From positions 1 to 64,000 of the forward strand of contig NZ_JARZAG010000030.1 of assembly GCF_029892155.1 (NCBI RefSeq): DNA of 64,000 nucleotides, read 5' to 3'. Within the stretch, counting starts at the first letter, position 1. Each line of letters begins with the position of its first letter. The DNA comes from Kitasatospora sp. GAS204B. GTDB taxonomy: Bacteria > Actinomycetota > Actinomycetes > Streptomycetales > Streptomycetaceae. Below are positions 45,427 to 53,900 of the stretch, piece after piece. Below the pieces are notes generated by a model. That model did not search any database. It was given only the letters and a program-made list of their open reading frames with translations, and was not told the origin of the DNA. The translations under genes and the position numbers were made by a program.

Positions 45427-47652
45427 TTACCCCAGCAGCGCGAGCAGCTCCGCGCAGTCGGCTCGCAGTGCCTCGTCCGCCGCGCAGTCGTACCGCATCC
45501 CGGGCCTGGGGGCGCCGTCGTTGCCCAACCGGCGGACCTCGGCCGCCTCCATCGCGAGCAGCTCGCGCAGCCCGTCGGGCAGCGGCTGCCCGGCCGCGGC
45601 CGCCCGACGCAGGCCGGCGGCGATCACGGGTCGCACGGCCCTGGTGTCGGTCCACGCCGTGGCGAGCGTCCGGTCGAGCAGCTGAGCGGACTGCGGCTCG
45701 TCCGCCAGGCCGGCCGCGCGCAGCGCGAGGGCGGCCCGGGCGGTGATCTGGTCCGAGTCGTCGGTCAGGCAGGCGCGCAGCGGCTCGGCCAGCGGCGCGG
45801 CGGCCGGGCCCATGGCGGCCAGCAGGTCCAGCGCCAACTGCCGGGCGTACCAGGCCTGCTGGTCCGCCAGCAGCTCGGCCAGCACCGGCCACAACTCCGC
45901 CGGGTCCAGGCCGGCGTGCCAGAGCGCGCGGGCGATCACCGCCCGGGTCGCCGGCTTCGGATCGGGGAGCAGTCGGCGCAGCACCGGCACCACCTCAGCT
46001 GCTTCCTCTGCTTCCTCCGCCTCGCGCCCCAGATCGTCCGGGTGGGCGAGCAGCAGCAGGGCCGCCGGGTGCAGGGTGCCGCCGGTCTTCGGCAGCTCCT
46101 TGCGGAACTCCTCGAGTACCGGGGCGATCAGGGCCCCGGACCCCGGGAGGCAGGCTTGCAGGGCGGCCAGGACGCGGCAGGAGGCCGTCACCCCGGCGTG
46201 GTCGAACACCCCCGGTGTGGTGTCGGACTTCGCGTTCGTCCAGCTCAGATGGGGGACCAGGGTGGGTATCAGGTCGGCCGCGTGCGCGGCGAGCCGGGCG
46301 CACCACGCGGGCAGCTCCTCGGGGCCCTCGCGACCCGGCAGCAGCCGGGCGAGCAGCGTGGCGGAGCGCCGATCGCCTGCCGCCACCAGGAGTTGGAGGC
46401 ACTGCCCGGGCAGCCCCCGCTCCCAGCCCCAGCTCGTGCGGTACTCCCCGGCCTCGGCCACGGCGGCCGCGGCGTCCAGCAGTGCGGGGGTCAACGGCAG
46501 GGCGCAGAGGCGCAGTTCGCGAGCGGCGGCGGTAGCGGTCTCGGCGGCGCTGACCGCCGGGTCGGTGGCGGTGACCAGGGCGGCCAGCAGCTCGGCGGTC
46601 GCCTCGGCGCCGGGCACCCGCCAGCCGCTGTGCAGGTCGCCGGCCCGCTCCACGGCGTCCGCCCGGCTCTGCGGGTCGCCGTGCCGCAGGGCGTGCAGGA
46701 CCAGGCGGTGACGGGCCGTCACCCGGTCGCCGAGGGCCAGGTGCAGGTCGGCGAGGGCCTCGGCCGCGCGCTCGTCGGTGGCGTCCTCGAACTCGGTGGC
46801 GCGCAGCCGCCGCAGGTGGGAGCTGAGCGTGCCGTCGTCGGGGAGCGGCGGAGCGGCGGGGGAGCTGCCCCGCTGCTGTGCGTCGTCCAGCGCGGCCGTG
46901 GCCCGCTCGACGAGGCCGGCGGGCAGCTGCTCCGGCGTGTGGCGGGCCAGTTCGGCGAGCGCCGTGAGCACCGTGCCGGGGTCGCCACCGGGCGCGGCCA
47001 GTCGCAGCAGGCCCTCGGTGGCTCGGCCGGACTCGGGTGACCGGCCCAGCAGTTCACCGAACGCGCCGGCCAGCGCGTGCCGGACCGCGCCGTCCTGCTC
47101 GACGGCGGCGCGGGCGATCAGCGGGTCCAGGACGGCCGGCGGCTGCGGGTGCCGCCGGGCCAGCAGCCCGATCGCCGCCGCCCGGACGGCCGGGTCCGGG
47201 TCGTCGAACAGCCGGGCCAGTAGCGGTACTCGCTCGCGCAGGACGTCGCCCGCGAGCAGGCCGTAGGCCACCGCGAGCTCCTCCCACCAGTCGTCCTCGC
47301 CGTCATGCGCGGCGATCACCGTGTGCGGGTCCGGCATGCCGTCCCAGGCGTGCTCGATCGCGGCGTCGGCAGACTCGCCGATGCTGGCCAGCAGGTACAG
47401 CACACTCGCCCGGTCGGCCACCGCGGGGTCGCCGGCCAGGGAGAGGAGGAACGGCAGGCAGGCCAGTGTCGAGTTGTAGACATCACCCTGGTGATGGACG
47501 CCGCCGTAGAGGGCGTCCAGCGCGTTCGCGCGTTCGCGGGGGTCATCGCCGGCCAGTGCGCGCAGGAGAACGGGCACATCGCCCGCGTCGCCGTAGGCGT
47601 GGGTGAGCGAGGCCCAGTCAACGGCGTCCAGTCCGTGCAGCGGGTCGGGCAT
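45427..47652 (-). CDS. HEAT-repeat protein
   Basis: A 741-aa cytoplasmic alpha-solenoid. Repeated two-helix units are visible throughout, for example VPVLLRALAGDDPRERANALDAL, LARLFDDPDPAVRAAAIGLLA, VVPVLRRLLPDPKPATRAVIARAL and PLRACLTDDSDQITARAALALRA. Only the solenoid is recognised, with no catalytic domain. Such proteins act as scaffolds or binding surfaces. The N-terminus begins MPDPLHGLDAVDWASLTHAYG, a start common to a Streptomyces family without known function. Stand-alone gene, ATG 47652. Confidence 0.83.
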   Translation of the reverse strand: MPDPLHGLDAVDWASLTHAYGDAGDVPVLLRALAGDDPRERANALDALYGGVHHQGDVYNSTLACLPFLLSLAGDPAVADRASVLYLLASIGESADAAIEHAWDGMPDPHTVIAAHDGEDDWWEELAVAYGLLAGDVLRERVPLLARLFDDPDPAVRAAAIGLLARRHPQPPAVLDPLIARAAVEQDGAVRHALAGAFGELLGRSPESGRATEGLLRLAAPGGDPGTVLTALAELARHTPEQLPAGLVERATAALDDAQQRGSSPAAPPLPDDGTLSSHLRRLRATEFEDATDERAAEALADLHLALGDRVTARHRLVLHALRHGDPQSRADAVERAGDLHSGWRVPGAEATAELLAALVTATDPAVSAAETATAAARELRLCALPLTPALLDAAAAVAEAGEYRTSWGWERGLPGQCLQLLVAAGDRRSATLLARLLPGREGPEELPAWCARLAAHAADLIPTLVPHLSWTNAKSDTTPGVFDHAGVTASCRVLAALQACLPGSGALIAPVLEEFRKELPKTGGTLHPAALLLLAHPDDLGREAEEAEEAAEVVPVLRRLLPDPKPATRAVIARALWHAGLDPAELWPVLAELLADQQAWYARQLALDLLAAMGPAAAPLAEPLRACLTDDSDQITARAALALRAAGLADEPQSAQLLDRTLATAWTDTRAVRPVIAAGLRRAAAAGQPLPDGLRELLAMEAAEVRRLGNDGAPRPGMRYDCAADEALRADCAELLALLG

Positions 47653-47728
47653 GCGGCGACTCCCTGTCGTGCGCGAGGTGTTGTCGCGTCAGTCTCGCGC
47701 AGCGCGCCGACAGTCGGACGACGGGGGC

Positions 47729-47776
47729 TCACCCCTGCCACAGTTCACCCCTGCCGCAGATCACCCTTGGCGCAGT
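47729..47776. repeat. 16-bp tandem repeat (x3) across the livF stop codon
   Basis: Three 16-bp units run head to tail: TCACCCCTGCCACAGT (47729-47744), TCACCCCTGCCGCAGA (47745-47760), TCACCCTTGGCGCAGT (47761-47776). The third encodes the last residues and stop of LivF on the minus strand (ELRQG-stop), so the gene end has been copied twice, each copy again ending in TGA. Confidence 0.82.
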
Positions 47777-48426
47777 TCGCCCGCCTCGCCGAGCCAGACC
47801 AGCCGGCCGCGCTCCAGCACGTGCACCAGGGCGTCGTCCGGTGCCCAGCGCGGCACGGTGCGGGCGGTCAGCAGCACCGCGCGCCCTGCCAGCGCCCGGT
47901 CGGTGAGCAGCCGGCGCAGCCGGGCCACCACGGCGGGGGCCAGACCGCGTTCGGGTTCGTCGAGCAGCAGCAACGCGGGCTCGGCCAGCAGCGCCCGGGC
48001 GAGGGCGACCAACTGCTGCTGGCCGCCGGAGAGATCGGTGCACAGCCGGCCGAACAGCGCGGTCAGTTCCGGGAATCGGGCCGCCGCGCGCTCGGGCGGG
48101 CCGGACAGGCCGAGCGTCTCGGCCACGGTCAGGGTCGAGAAGACCGCCCGGCGGTCCGGGACCAGCACCACGCCGAGCGCGGCCCGGCGGTGGGCGGCCA
48201 GCGTGGTGACGTCCCGTCCGGCCACGGTGACCCGGCCCTGGTACGGGTGGGCCAGGCCGGCCAGCGTCGCCAGCACGGTGGAGCGCCCGGAACCGTTGCG
48301 GCCGACCAGGAAGCCGACCCGCCCGTTCGGGCAGCGCACGTCCACCCCGTGCAGCCGCTCGACCCGTCCGTAGCGGACCCGGACGCCGTGCAGTTCGGCG
48401 GCCAGGCCGCCCGTCGAGGGGCTCAC
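47761..48426 (-). CDS. livF: Branched-chain amino acid-type ABC ATPase, LivF-like with degenerate Walker A
   Basis: A 221-aa ABC ATPase of the LivF type. Signature LSGGQQQLVALARALLA and Walker B LLLLDEPERGLAP are intact. Walker A reads GRNGSGRST, with arginine where the phosphate-binding lysine is expected; the codon is CGC on the minus strand, so this is not a reading error within the given sequence. The homologous LivG upstream has a normal lysine. ATP hydrolysis at this site may be weak. GTG 48426 overlaps the livG stop as GTGA. The 3' end is the source of a 16-bp triplication. Confidence 0.87.
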   Translation of the reverse strand: MSPSTGGLAAELHGVRVRYGRVERLHGVDVRCPNGRVGFLVGRNGSGRSTVLATLAGLAHPYQGRVTVAGRDVTTLAAHRRAALGVVLVPDRRAVFSTLTVAETLGLSGPPERAAARFPELTALFGRLCTDLSGGQQQLVALARALLAEPALLLLDEPERGLAPAVVARLRRLLTDRALAGRAVLLTARTVPRWAPDDALVHVLERGRLVWLGEAGELRQG

Positions 48427-49190
48427 CAGAGCCGCCGGACCCGCTGGTCGGCGAGCACCCGCTCGATCGGACCGGTGGCCACCACCCGGCCGCCGTCAAG
48501 CACGTAGGCGGTTTCGGCGAGCCGGGAGACCAACCCGAGGTCGTGCTCGACCAGCAGCACGCCCGCCCCCTCGCGGGCCACCAGGGCCAGCACCCGGGCG
48601 ACCCAGGCGACTTGGCCCGCGTCGAGGCCGACCGAGACCTCGTCCACCAGCAGCACCCGCGGCGCTCCGGCCAGCGCTCGGGCCAACTCGACCAGCCGGA
48701 GCACCCCGAGCGGCAGGTCGCCCGCCGGGCGGTCGGCGAGCGGGGTCAGACCCAGCAGTCGCAGCGCGCCGGCCACCCGCTGCCGGACCGCCACCGCCGG
48801 CGGGGCCGTGAGGCGCGCCCGGAGAGCGGCGCCGCCGGGCCTGCTCGGCCGCTGCTGCTCGGCGCCGACCTGGACGTTCTCCGCGACCGTCAACTCGGGG
48901 AAGACGGCCACCTGCTGGAAGGTCCGCGCCACGCCGAGCCGGGCCCGCCGGTGGCAGGGCGCCCGGGTGATGTCGCGGTCGTCGAGCAGGATCCGCCCGC
49001 CGTCGGGCCGGGCCAGTCCGCTGAGGCAGTCGAGCAGCACGCTCTTGCCCGCGCCGTTCGGGCCGACCAGCGCGGTGACCCGCCCGGGGCGCACGGCCAG
49101 GTCCACCCGGTCCACCACCGGCACGCCGCCGAGCCGCCGCAGCACCCCGCGTCCGGCCAGCAGCCCGGCGCCGGTCCGCTCGCCGCTCAC
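48423..49190 (-). CDS. livG: Branched-chain amino acid-type ABC ATPase, LivG-like
   Basis: A 255-aa ABC ATPase. Walker A is GPNGAGKS in TALVGPNGAGKSVLLDCLSG, the Q-loop is RTFQQVAVFPELTVAENV, Walker B is RVLLVDEVSVGLD, and H-loop LLVEHDLGLVSRL. The signature is unusual, LPLGVLRLVELARAL in place of the common LPYGxQRxLEIARAL. GTG 49190 overlaps the permease stop as GTGA, and its own end overlaps livF the same way, so the four genes 51579 to 47761 form one tightly coupled operon for import of a branched-chain amino acid or related amide or urea compound. Confidence 0.9.
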   Translation of the reverse strand: MSGERTGAGLLAGRGVLRRLGGVPVVDRVDLAVRPGRVTALVGPNGAGKSVLLDCLSGLARPDGGRILLDDRDITRAPCHRRARLGVARTFQQVAVFPELTVAENVQVGAEQQRPSRPGGAALRARLTAPPAVAVRQRVAGALRLLGLTPLADRPAGDLPLGVLRLVELARALAGAPRVLLVDEVSVGLDAGQVAWVARVLALVAREGAGVLLVEHDLGLVSRLAETAYVLDGGRVVATGPIERVLADQRVRRLW

Positions 49191-51052
49191 CCCGGCACCG
49201 CCCGCCGGACCCGGCCCGCGAGCCCGCCGGGCAGCCGGCCCGCCCCCGCCGCGAGGGCGCCCACCACTACGGCCGACATCCCCGGCACGGTCGCCGCGTC
49301 CAGCCCCACCAGCGCGAACGCGGCCAGCACCGCGCCGACCGCGCTGTCCACCCCGGCCACCACCACGGCCGCGAACCAGAGCAGCCCCTGCACCGGGTCG
49401 AAGACCGAGGCGTCGAAGGCCTCGCCGCCCAGCGCGAGCAGCACTCCGCCCGCGCCCGCCAGGCCCGCGCCCAGCCCGAAGACCAGCAACTTGACCCGGG
49501 GCACCGCCACCCCCGCCGCCCAGGCGCCCGCCTCGTGGTCGCGCATCGCCACCAGTGCCCGGCCCAGCCGCCCCCGCCGCACCGCCGCCACCAGCAGCGC
49601 GCCCACCGCGAGCACGGCCAACTCGGCAGCGTAGAAGGCGTGGTCGCCACGGAGGAAGACGGGCCGCAGCACCGTCAGGCCGGCTGTCGCGTAGGGCTGC
49701 TCGAAGACGAAGCGGCTCAGCCCGACCGCCAGCGCGAAGGTCACCAGGGCCAGCACCAGGCCGCGCCGGTGCACCACCGGGCGGCCGATCAGCAGCCCGG
49801 CCGTCGCCAGCCCGAGCACGGTGACCACCAGCGCCGCGCCCACCGGCACCCGGCCGGAGGCGAGCAGCGCGGCGGCCAGCGCGCCCAGGCCCGCGAACGC
49901 GCCCTGGCCCAGCGAGACCAGCCCGCCGCCGCCGGTCACCAGCACCACCGAGAGCAGGATCAGCGCCAGTGCGGGCACCGTGAGCACGGCCCGCACGCCG
50001 CCCGCCCGCAGCGCCAGCGGGGTGAGCAGCGCGAGCGCGCAGACGGCGGTCGCCCAGCCCCAGCCCCAGCTCGAGCCCCAGCCGGCGTCACCGCCGCGCC
50101 GCCGCCCGAGCTGCGGCACGCCGCCGCCGCCCAGCAGCCCCTGCTCGGTGAAGCCTTCGACGAAGCCCCACGGCACCAGGGCGGCCACCAGCAGCGCCAC
50201 CGCGAAGAGGTTGGACTGCACGGCGTCCAGCAGCGGCCCCAGCGTGCCGCCCGGGTGCAGCCAGGTCAGCTCGGACTGGCCGATGCCCAACGCGAGCCCG
50301 ACGGCCACCGCGATCGGCAGGCTCTGCAGCCGGGCCGCCACCGCGACCGCCAGGGTCTCCATCACCAGCAGCGGCAGCCCGTACGGGTCGAGCAGCACCA
50401 ACGGCGCCAGCAGCACGCCCACCAGCCCGGCCGTGAAGGAGCCGAACGCCCAGCCGGCCGCCGCCACCCGCCCGGCGTTCACCCCGGCCAGCTCGGCCAG
50501 GGTCGGGTCGGCGGAGACCGCTCTGGCCCGCACCCCGAAGCCGGTCCACCGCCCGATCGCCCAGAGCGCCACCGCGATCACCAGCACGGTGCCGAGCTGG
50601 GCCACCGCGTCCACCCGCAGCAGGTGGCCACCGGGCAGCGTGACGGTCCGCGCCGGGACCAGCGACGGCACGTCCGTCAGCGGCGTGGTGCCCCAGATCG
50701 CCGCGACCGCGCCGATCAGCAGCACCAGGACGCCGACGCAGGCGACCACCACCTCACCGATCGCCGCCTGGCGCCGCTGGAGCGGTCCGAAGACGGCCAG
50801 CTGGAGCAGCACGCCGAGCCCGGGCGCCACCACCAGCAGGCAGAGCACCGCGCCCCAGCCCACCGGCCAGCCGCGCACCACCACCAGCTCGCGCAGCAGA
50901 TAGGCGATGAAGACCGCGATGCCGCCCTGCGCCAGGTTGAGCACCCCGGTCAGCCGGTAGCAGACCACCAGCCCGACTCCGCTGAGCGCGGCCGCGCTGC
51001 CGACGGCCACGCCCGCCAGCGCGAAGTCGATCGCCAGCCCGGGGTCGGCCAT
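49187..51052 (-). CDS. Fused LivH-LivM permease
   Basis: A single 621-aa polypeptide contains both permease subunits of a branched-chain amino acid-type ABC importer, which are normally separate. Residues about 1-310 are LivH-like (LTGVLNLAQGGIAVFIAYLL, VRARAVSADPTLAELAGVN, MVETLA-type helices, ending GFVEGFTEQG). A Gly/Arg/Trp linker (GVPQLGRRRGGDAGWGSSWG) follows. Residues about 335-621 are LivM-like (GGGGLVSLGQGAFAGLGAL, GRALVAMRDHEAGAWAAGV, AFDASVFDPVQGLLWFAAVV). The frame is continuous throughout. ATG at 51052 shares one base with the upstream stop (TGATG). The importer would need only one chain for its membrane core. Confidence 0.88.
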   Translation of the reverse strand: MADPGLAIDFALAGVAVGSAAALSGVGLVVCYRLTGVLNLAQGGIAVFIAYLLRELVVVRGWPVGWGAVLCLLVVAPGLGVLLQLAVFGPLQRRQAAIGEVVVACVGVLVLLIGAVAAIWGTTPLTDVPSLVPARTVTLPGGHLLRVDAVAQLGTVLVIAVALWAIGRWTGFGVRARAVSADPTLAELAGVNAGRVAAAGWAFGSFTAGLVGVLLAPLVLLDPYGLPLLVMETLAVAVAARLQSLPIAVAVGLALGIGQSELTWLHPGGTLGPLLDAVQSNLFAVALLVAALVPWGFVEGFTEQGLLGGGGVPQLGRRRGGDAGWGSSWGWGWATAVCALALLTPLALRAGGVRAVLTVPALALILLSVVLVTGGGGLVSLGQGAFAGLGALAAALLASGRVPVGAALVVTVLGLATAGLLIGRPVVHRRGLVLALVTFALAVGLSRFVFEQPYATAGLTVLRPVFLRGDHAFYAAELAVLAVGALLVAAVRRGRLGRALVAMRDHEAGAWAAGVAVPRVKLLVFGLGAGLAGAGGVLLALGGEAFDASVFDPVQGLLWFAAVVVAGVDSAVGAVLAAFALVGLDAATVPGMSAVVVGALAAGAGRLPGGLAGRVRRAVPG

Positions 51053-51579
51053 CAGACCGGGCCGTCCGCGGGCAGCACGTCCGGCTCGCAGACCGGGCAC
51101 GGCGCCAGCCCGCGGGCCCGGACCGCCGCGCCGTCGACCGGGACGGCCTGCGGCTTGCCCGCCACCAGCGGGCAGTCGGGGCGGTGGCAGAGGGTGCCGC
51201 CGGGCACCGCCACCAGGCTGCCGCCCGGCGCCGCCGGCTCGCCGCCGGTCTCGGGCAGCTGCCAGTCGGCGGCGGCCGGCTCGACCGGGGGAGCGGCGGC
51301 GGTCGGGGTGGCCGTGCCCTGGGTGCCCGTCGGGGTGCCCAGGGCGGCAGTGCCCGCGCCCGGGGTGCGCAGCGCTGCCCAGACCACGCCCGCCACGATC
51401 AGCGCGGCGCCCGGCGCGGTGGCGGAGGCGAGGTAGGGGAGCTGGCGGGCGGTCAGCCGCTCGCCCGAGACGGCGTACCAGCCGAGCACGCACATCGCCC
51501 CACCCAGCAGGGCCAGCAGCCAGCCGAAGGGTGCGCCGGCGAGGAGACGGGTGAGGACCGGGCGCCCGGAGCTGTCCAT
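51052..51579 (-). CDS. Membrane protein with C-terminal Cys motif, first gene of the liv operon
   Basis: A 175-aa protein with two N-terminal helices (FGWLLALLGGAMCVLGWYAV, APGAALIVAGVVWAAL), a Thr/Ala/Pro-rich linker and a C-terminal segment with CHRPDC and CPVC (four cysteines, a possible metal or redox site). It is translationally linked to the LivH-LivM gene (TGATG). I do not recognise a named family. Position suggests an accessory membrane protein of the transporter. Confidence 0.7.
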   Translation of the reverse strand: MDSSGRPVLTRLLAGAPFGWLLALLGGAMCVLGWYAVSGERLTARQLPYLASATAPGAALIVAGVVWAALRTPGAGTAALGTPTGTQGTATPTAAAPPVEPAAADWQLPETGGEPAAPGGSLVAVPGGTLCHRPDCPLVAGKPQAVPVDGAAVRARGLAPCPVCEPDVLPADGPV

Positions 51580-51732
51580 CGCGATCCTTTCCGCCGCCCG
51601 CCAGGGGCCGGCGACCCGTCAGCCGCGCCGGCCGGCTCGCCCGCCGCCGTGTTGCGGGTGGGCGGTCGATCGGCCTACATAGTGTCACCTGCGTCACACT
51701 CGGTCGCAGCGCGACACCAGGCGGAGAAACCC
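51580..51732. promoter_or_regulatory. Divergent promoter region of the liv operon and the lipoprotein genes
   Basis: Contains two GTCAC-centred direct repeats (within 51682-51702, GTGTCAC and GCGTCAC) just before the + strand lipoprotein gene and a TACATA element at 51676-51681 that could act as -10. No strong palindrome is seen. The shared region suggests co-regulation of permease/ATPase and substrate-binding genes. Confidence 0.35.
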
Positions 51733-52404
51733 ATGCGCACCATGCCCAACGACCGGCCGGCCGACCCGGCGCGTCGCCCGTCCGCAGAGCCGCGATCTCA
51801 CCCGTCCGGCCGCCTGACGGTCCTTCGGACGGCGGCCGCCGTGCTCGGGGCCCTGCTGCTGGTGGCCTCCTGCTCGAGCAGCACGAAGAGCAGTTCCAGT
51901 GCCACCCCGACCCCGACCCCGGCGGCGAGCAGCGGGTCGGCGGCGCCGTCCGCGTCCGCGTCCGTCTCCTCCGCCGCGGCCTCGCCGTCCGCCACCGGCG
52001 CGGCCTCGCCGACCCCGACCGGAACCGCGCCGGCCGACGTGGCCGCCGCCACGGCGCAGGTCACCCAGAACTGGCAGAGCTTCTTCTCCCCGGCCACGCC
52101 GATCAGCGCCAAGGCCGGGCTGCTGCAGAACGGCGACCAACTCCAGCCGCTGCTCCAGGCCTTCGCCGCCGACCCGCGGATCTCGCAGATCAGCGCGCAG
52201 GTGACGAACGTCCAGTTCAGCTCCGCCAGCACCGCGACCGTCACCTACAACCTGCTGCTGCAGGGCCAGGTGGTGCAGCCGAACGCGGCCGGGCAGGCGG
52301 TGCTGGAGAACGGCACCTGGAAGGTCTCACAGGCCACGCTCTGCGGGCTGGTCGCGCAGAGCGGCAACACCGCGGCCGGCGTGGTGCCCGGGTGCAGCAG
52401 CTGA
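51733..52404 (+). CDS. Mtb12-like lipoprotein
   Basis: A 223-aa predicted lipoprotein. After a charged N-terminus comes the hydrophobic TAAAVLGALLLVASC with lipobox VASC, then a roughly 65-residue Ser/Thr/Ala/Pro linker, then a globular C-terminal domain of about 125 residues (VTQNWQSFFSPATPISAKAG, LLQNGDQLQPLLQAF, TVTYNLLLQGQ, GTWKVSQATLCGLV) resembling the mycobacterial Mtb12 low-molecular-weight antigen domain. ATG 51733 with GGCGGAG 6 bases upstream. The next gene starts inside its last codons, so the two are coupled. Possible ligand-binding accessory of the ABC importer. Confidence 0.75.
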   Translation: MRTMPNDRPADPARRPSAEPRSHPSGRLTVLRTAAAVLGALLLVASCSSSTKSSSSATPTPTPAASSGSAAPSASASVSSAAASPSATGAASPTPTGTAPADVAAATAQVTQNWQSFFSPATPISAKAGLLQNGDQLQPLLQAFAADPRISQISAQVTNVQFSSASTATVTYNLLLQGQVVQPNAAGQAVLENGTWKVSQATLCGLVAQSGNTAAGVVPGCSS

Positions 52405-53756
52405 TTGAGACACGCCCTAGCAGGGTGGCCGCCGCGCTGGCGGCCACCCTGCTGGTGTTGTCCGGCTCGCTGGCCGGCTGCGGCACCCGGCTGCCGGAGA
52501 GCGACTTCGCCGCGCCGGGTCCGACGGCCGCCGGGGGCAACCCGGCCAGCGACACCGGTGTGACGTCGGGGCAGATCAGGATCGGCATCGTCACCTCGCT
52601 GACCAGCCCGCTCGGCACCGAGGTGCTCTCCGGGCCCCGGTACGGCGCGCTGGCGTTCTTCCAGGCGCTGAACGCGGCCGGTGGCCTGCACGGGCGGACC
52701 GTGCAGGTGGTGACCTGCGATGACTCCGGCAGCGGCTTCGGCAACCAGGAGTGCGTGCACAAGCTGATCGACCAGGACCAGGTCTTCGCCTTCGCCGCGG
52801 GCAGCGTGCTCGACTACGCGGGAGCCCCGTACGTCAACGGCAAGGCGGTGCCGGACGTGGGCAGCCAGCCGCTGGGCACCGCGTACGACCGGTATCCGCA
52901 TCTGTACGGCATCTACGGCAGCAACGCCCCGCGCGACGGCCGCTCGGTCGGCTGGGACGGGACGCTCTTCCTGAGCACCGAGGTCTACCGGTACTTCCAG
53001 CAGCGCCTCGGCGTGCGGCGGGCCGCGGTGGTCGCCTACAACCAGGCCGAGTCGCTGAGTTACGCGCACCAGATCGAGCAGGGCCTGACGGCCGAGGGCT
53101 ACCACGTGCTGATGAAGACGGTGGACCTGGCGCTGCCCGCGTTCCCCGCGGTGGCCACCGCGATGGCCTCCGACGGCACCCAGATCGTCTTCGACGCGAT
53201 GGACACCCGGGGCAACACCGGGCTCTGCCAGGCGCTGGACGCGGCGGGGGTGAAACTCGTCGCCAAGGTGACCAACGTGCAGAACTGGGCGCAGACGGTG
53301 GGCCGCGACTACGCGGCCGCGCCCGGTTGCCGCGGCGTCCTGTGGGCCACCTCGTCCAGCCGCAACTACGCGGACACCCGGTACCCCGCCGTCCAGCAGT
53401 TCCGCAGCGCCGTGAGCCGCTACTACTCGGATCGCGAACCGCTGCTGTCGGCCTGGGAGTTGGAGGGCTGGGCGGGCGCGCAGTGGCTGACCGACGCGAT
53501 GGACTCGTGCGGGGCGGCGCTGACCCGGGCCTGCGTGGAGCGGTTCCTGAACCGAGCCCAGCCCTATGACGCGCACGGGCTGCTGATCCCCGCCGACTTC
53601 GTCCGCCTGCCGCGCCCCAGCGGTCTCACCCGCGCCTGCCTGGACGTGGCCCGCTGGCAGGACAACACCCCAGCGGGCGGGCCTGGTTGGGTGACCCAGG
53701 TGCCCGACATGGACACCAACTGCTTCGACGTGCCGCAGCTGCCGTACCAGCCCTGA
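52392..53756 (+). CDS. LivK-like periplasmic-binding lipoprotein of the ABC importer
   Basis: A 454-aa substrate-binding protein of the type I (branched-chain amino acid) fold. The signal peptide ends in lipobox LAGC within VLSGSLAGCGTRL. The mature part has IRIGIVTSLTSPLGTEVLSG, ALNAAGGLHGRTVQVVTCDD, GVRRAAVVAYNQAESLSYA and IVFDAMDTRGNTGLCQAL. GTG 52392 lies within the last codons of the lipoprotein gene (13-base overlap). It is divergent from the liv operon and is its natural substrate-binding subunit. Several extra cysteines (C-terminal CGAALTRAC, CLDVAR, NCFDV) may form disulfides. Ligand unknown. Confidence 0.87.
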   Translation: MQQLIETRPSRVAAALAATLLVLSGSLAGCGTRLPESDFAAPGPTAAGGNPASDTGVTSGQIRIGIVTSLTSPLGTEVLSGPRYGALAFFQALNAAGGLHGRTVQVVTCDDSGSGFGNQECVHKLIDQDQVFAFAAGSVLDYAGAPYVNGKAVPDVGSQPLGTAYDRYPHLYGIYGSNAPRDGRSVGWDGTLFLSTEVYRYFQQRLGVRRAAVVAYNQAESLSYAHQIEQGLTAEGYHVLMKTVDLALPAFPAVATAMASDGTQIVFDAMDTRGNTGLCQALDAAGVKLVAKVTNVQNWAQTVGRDYAAAPGCRGVLWATSSSRNYADTRYPAVQQFRSAVSRYYSDREPLLSAWELEGWAGAQWLTDAMDSCGAALTRACVERFLNRAQPYDAHGLLIPADFVRLPRPSGLTRACLDVARWQDNTPAGGPGWVTQVPDMDTNCFDVPQLPYQP

Positions 53757-53900
53757 GGCCAGCTCCGAGGCAGAAAGTGACCAGCCTTTCAGGATTTCAC
53801 AGGTGGCTGATCATCCGATACTGATTGTCCAACTGTTCATCGGGTGGCCATCGGTACGCTATCTACGCGCGTTTCACTCTGAGCCGTCGAGGAAGCGCGA

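Noticed and set aside
53830-53850. PHO box before the Ugp-type ABC operon (GTTCATC at 53835)
   Set aside because: Only one unit resembles the core and no second unit occurs in the 11-base register.
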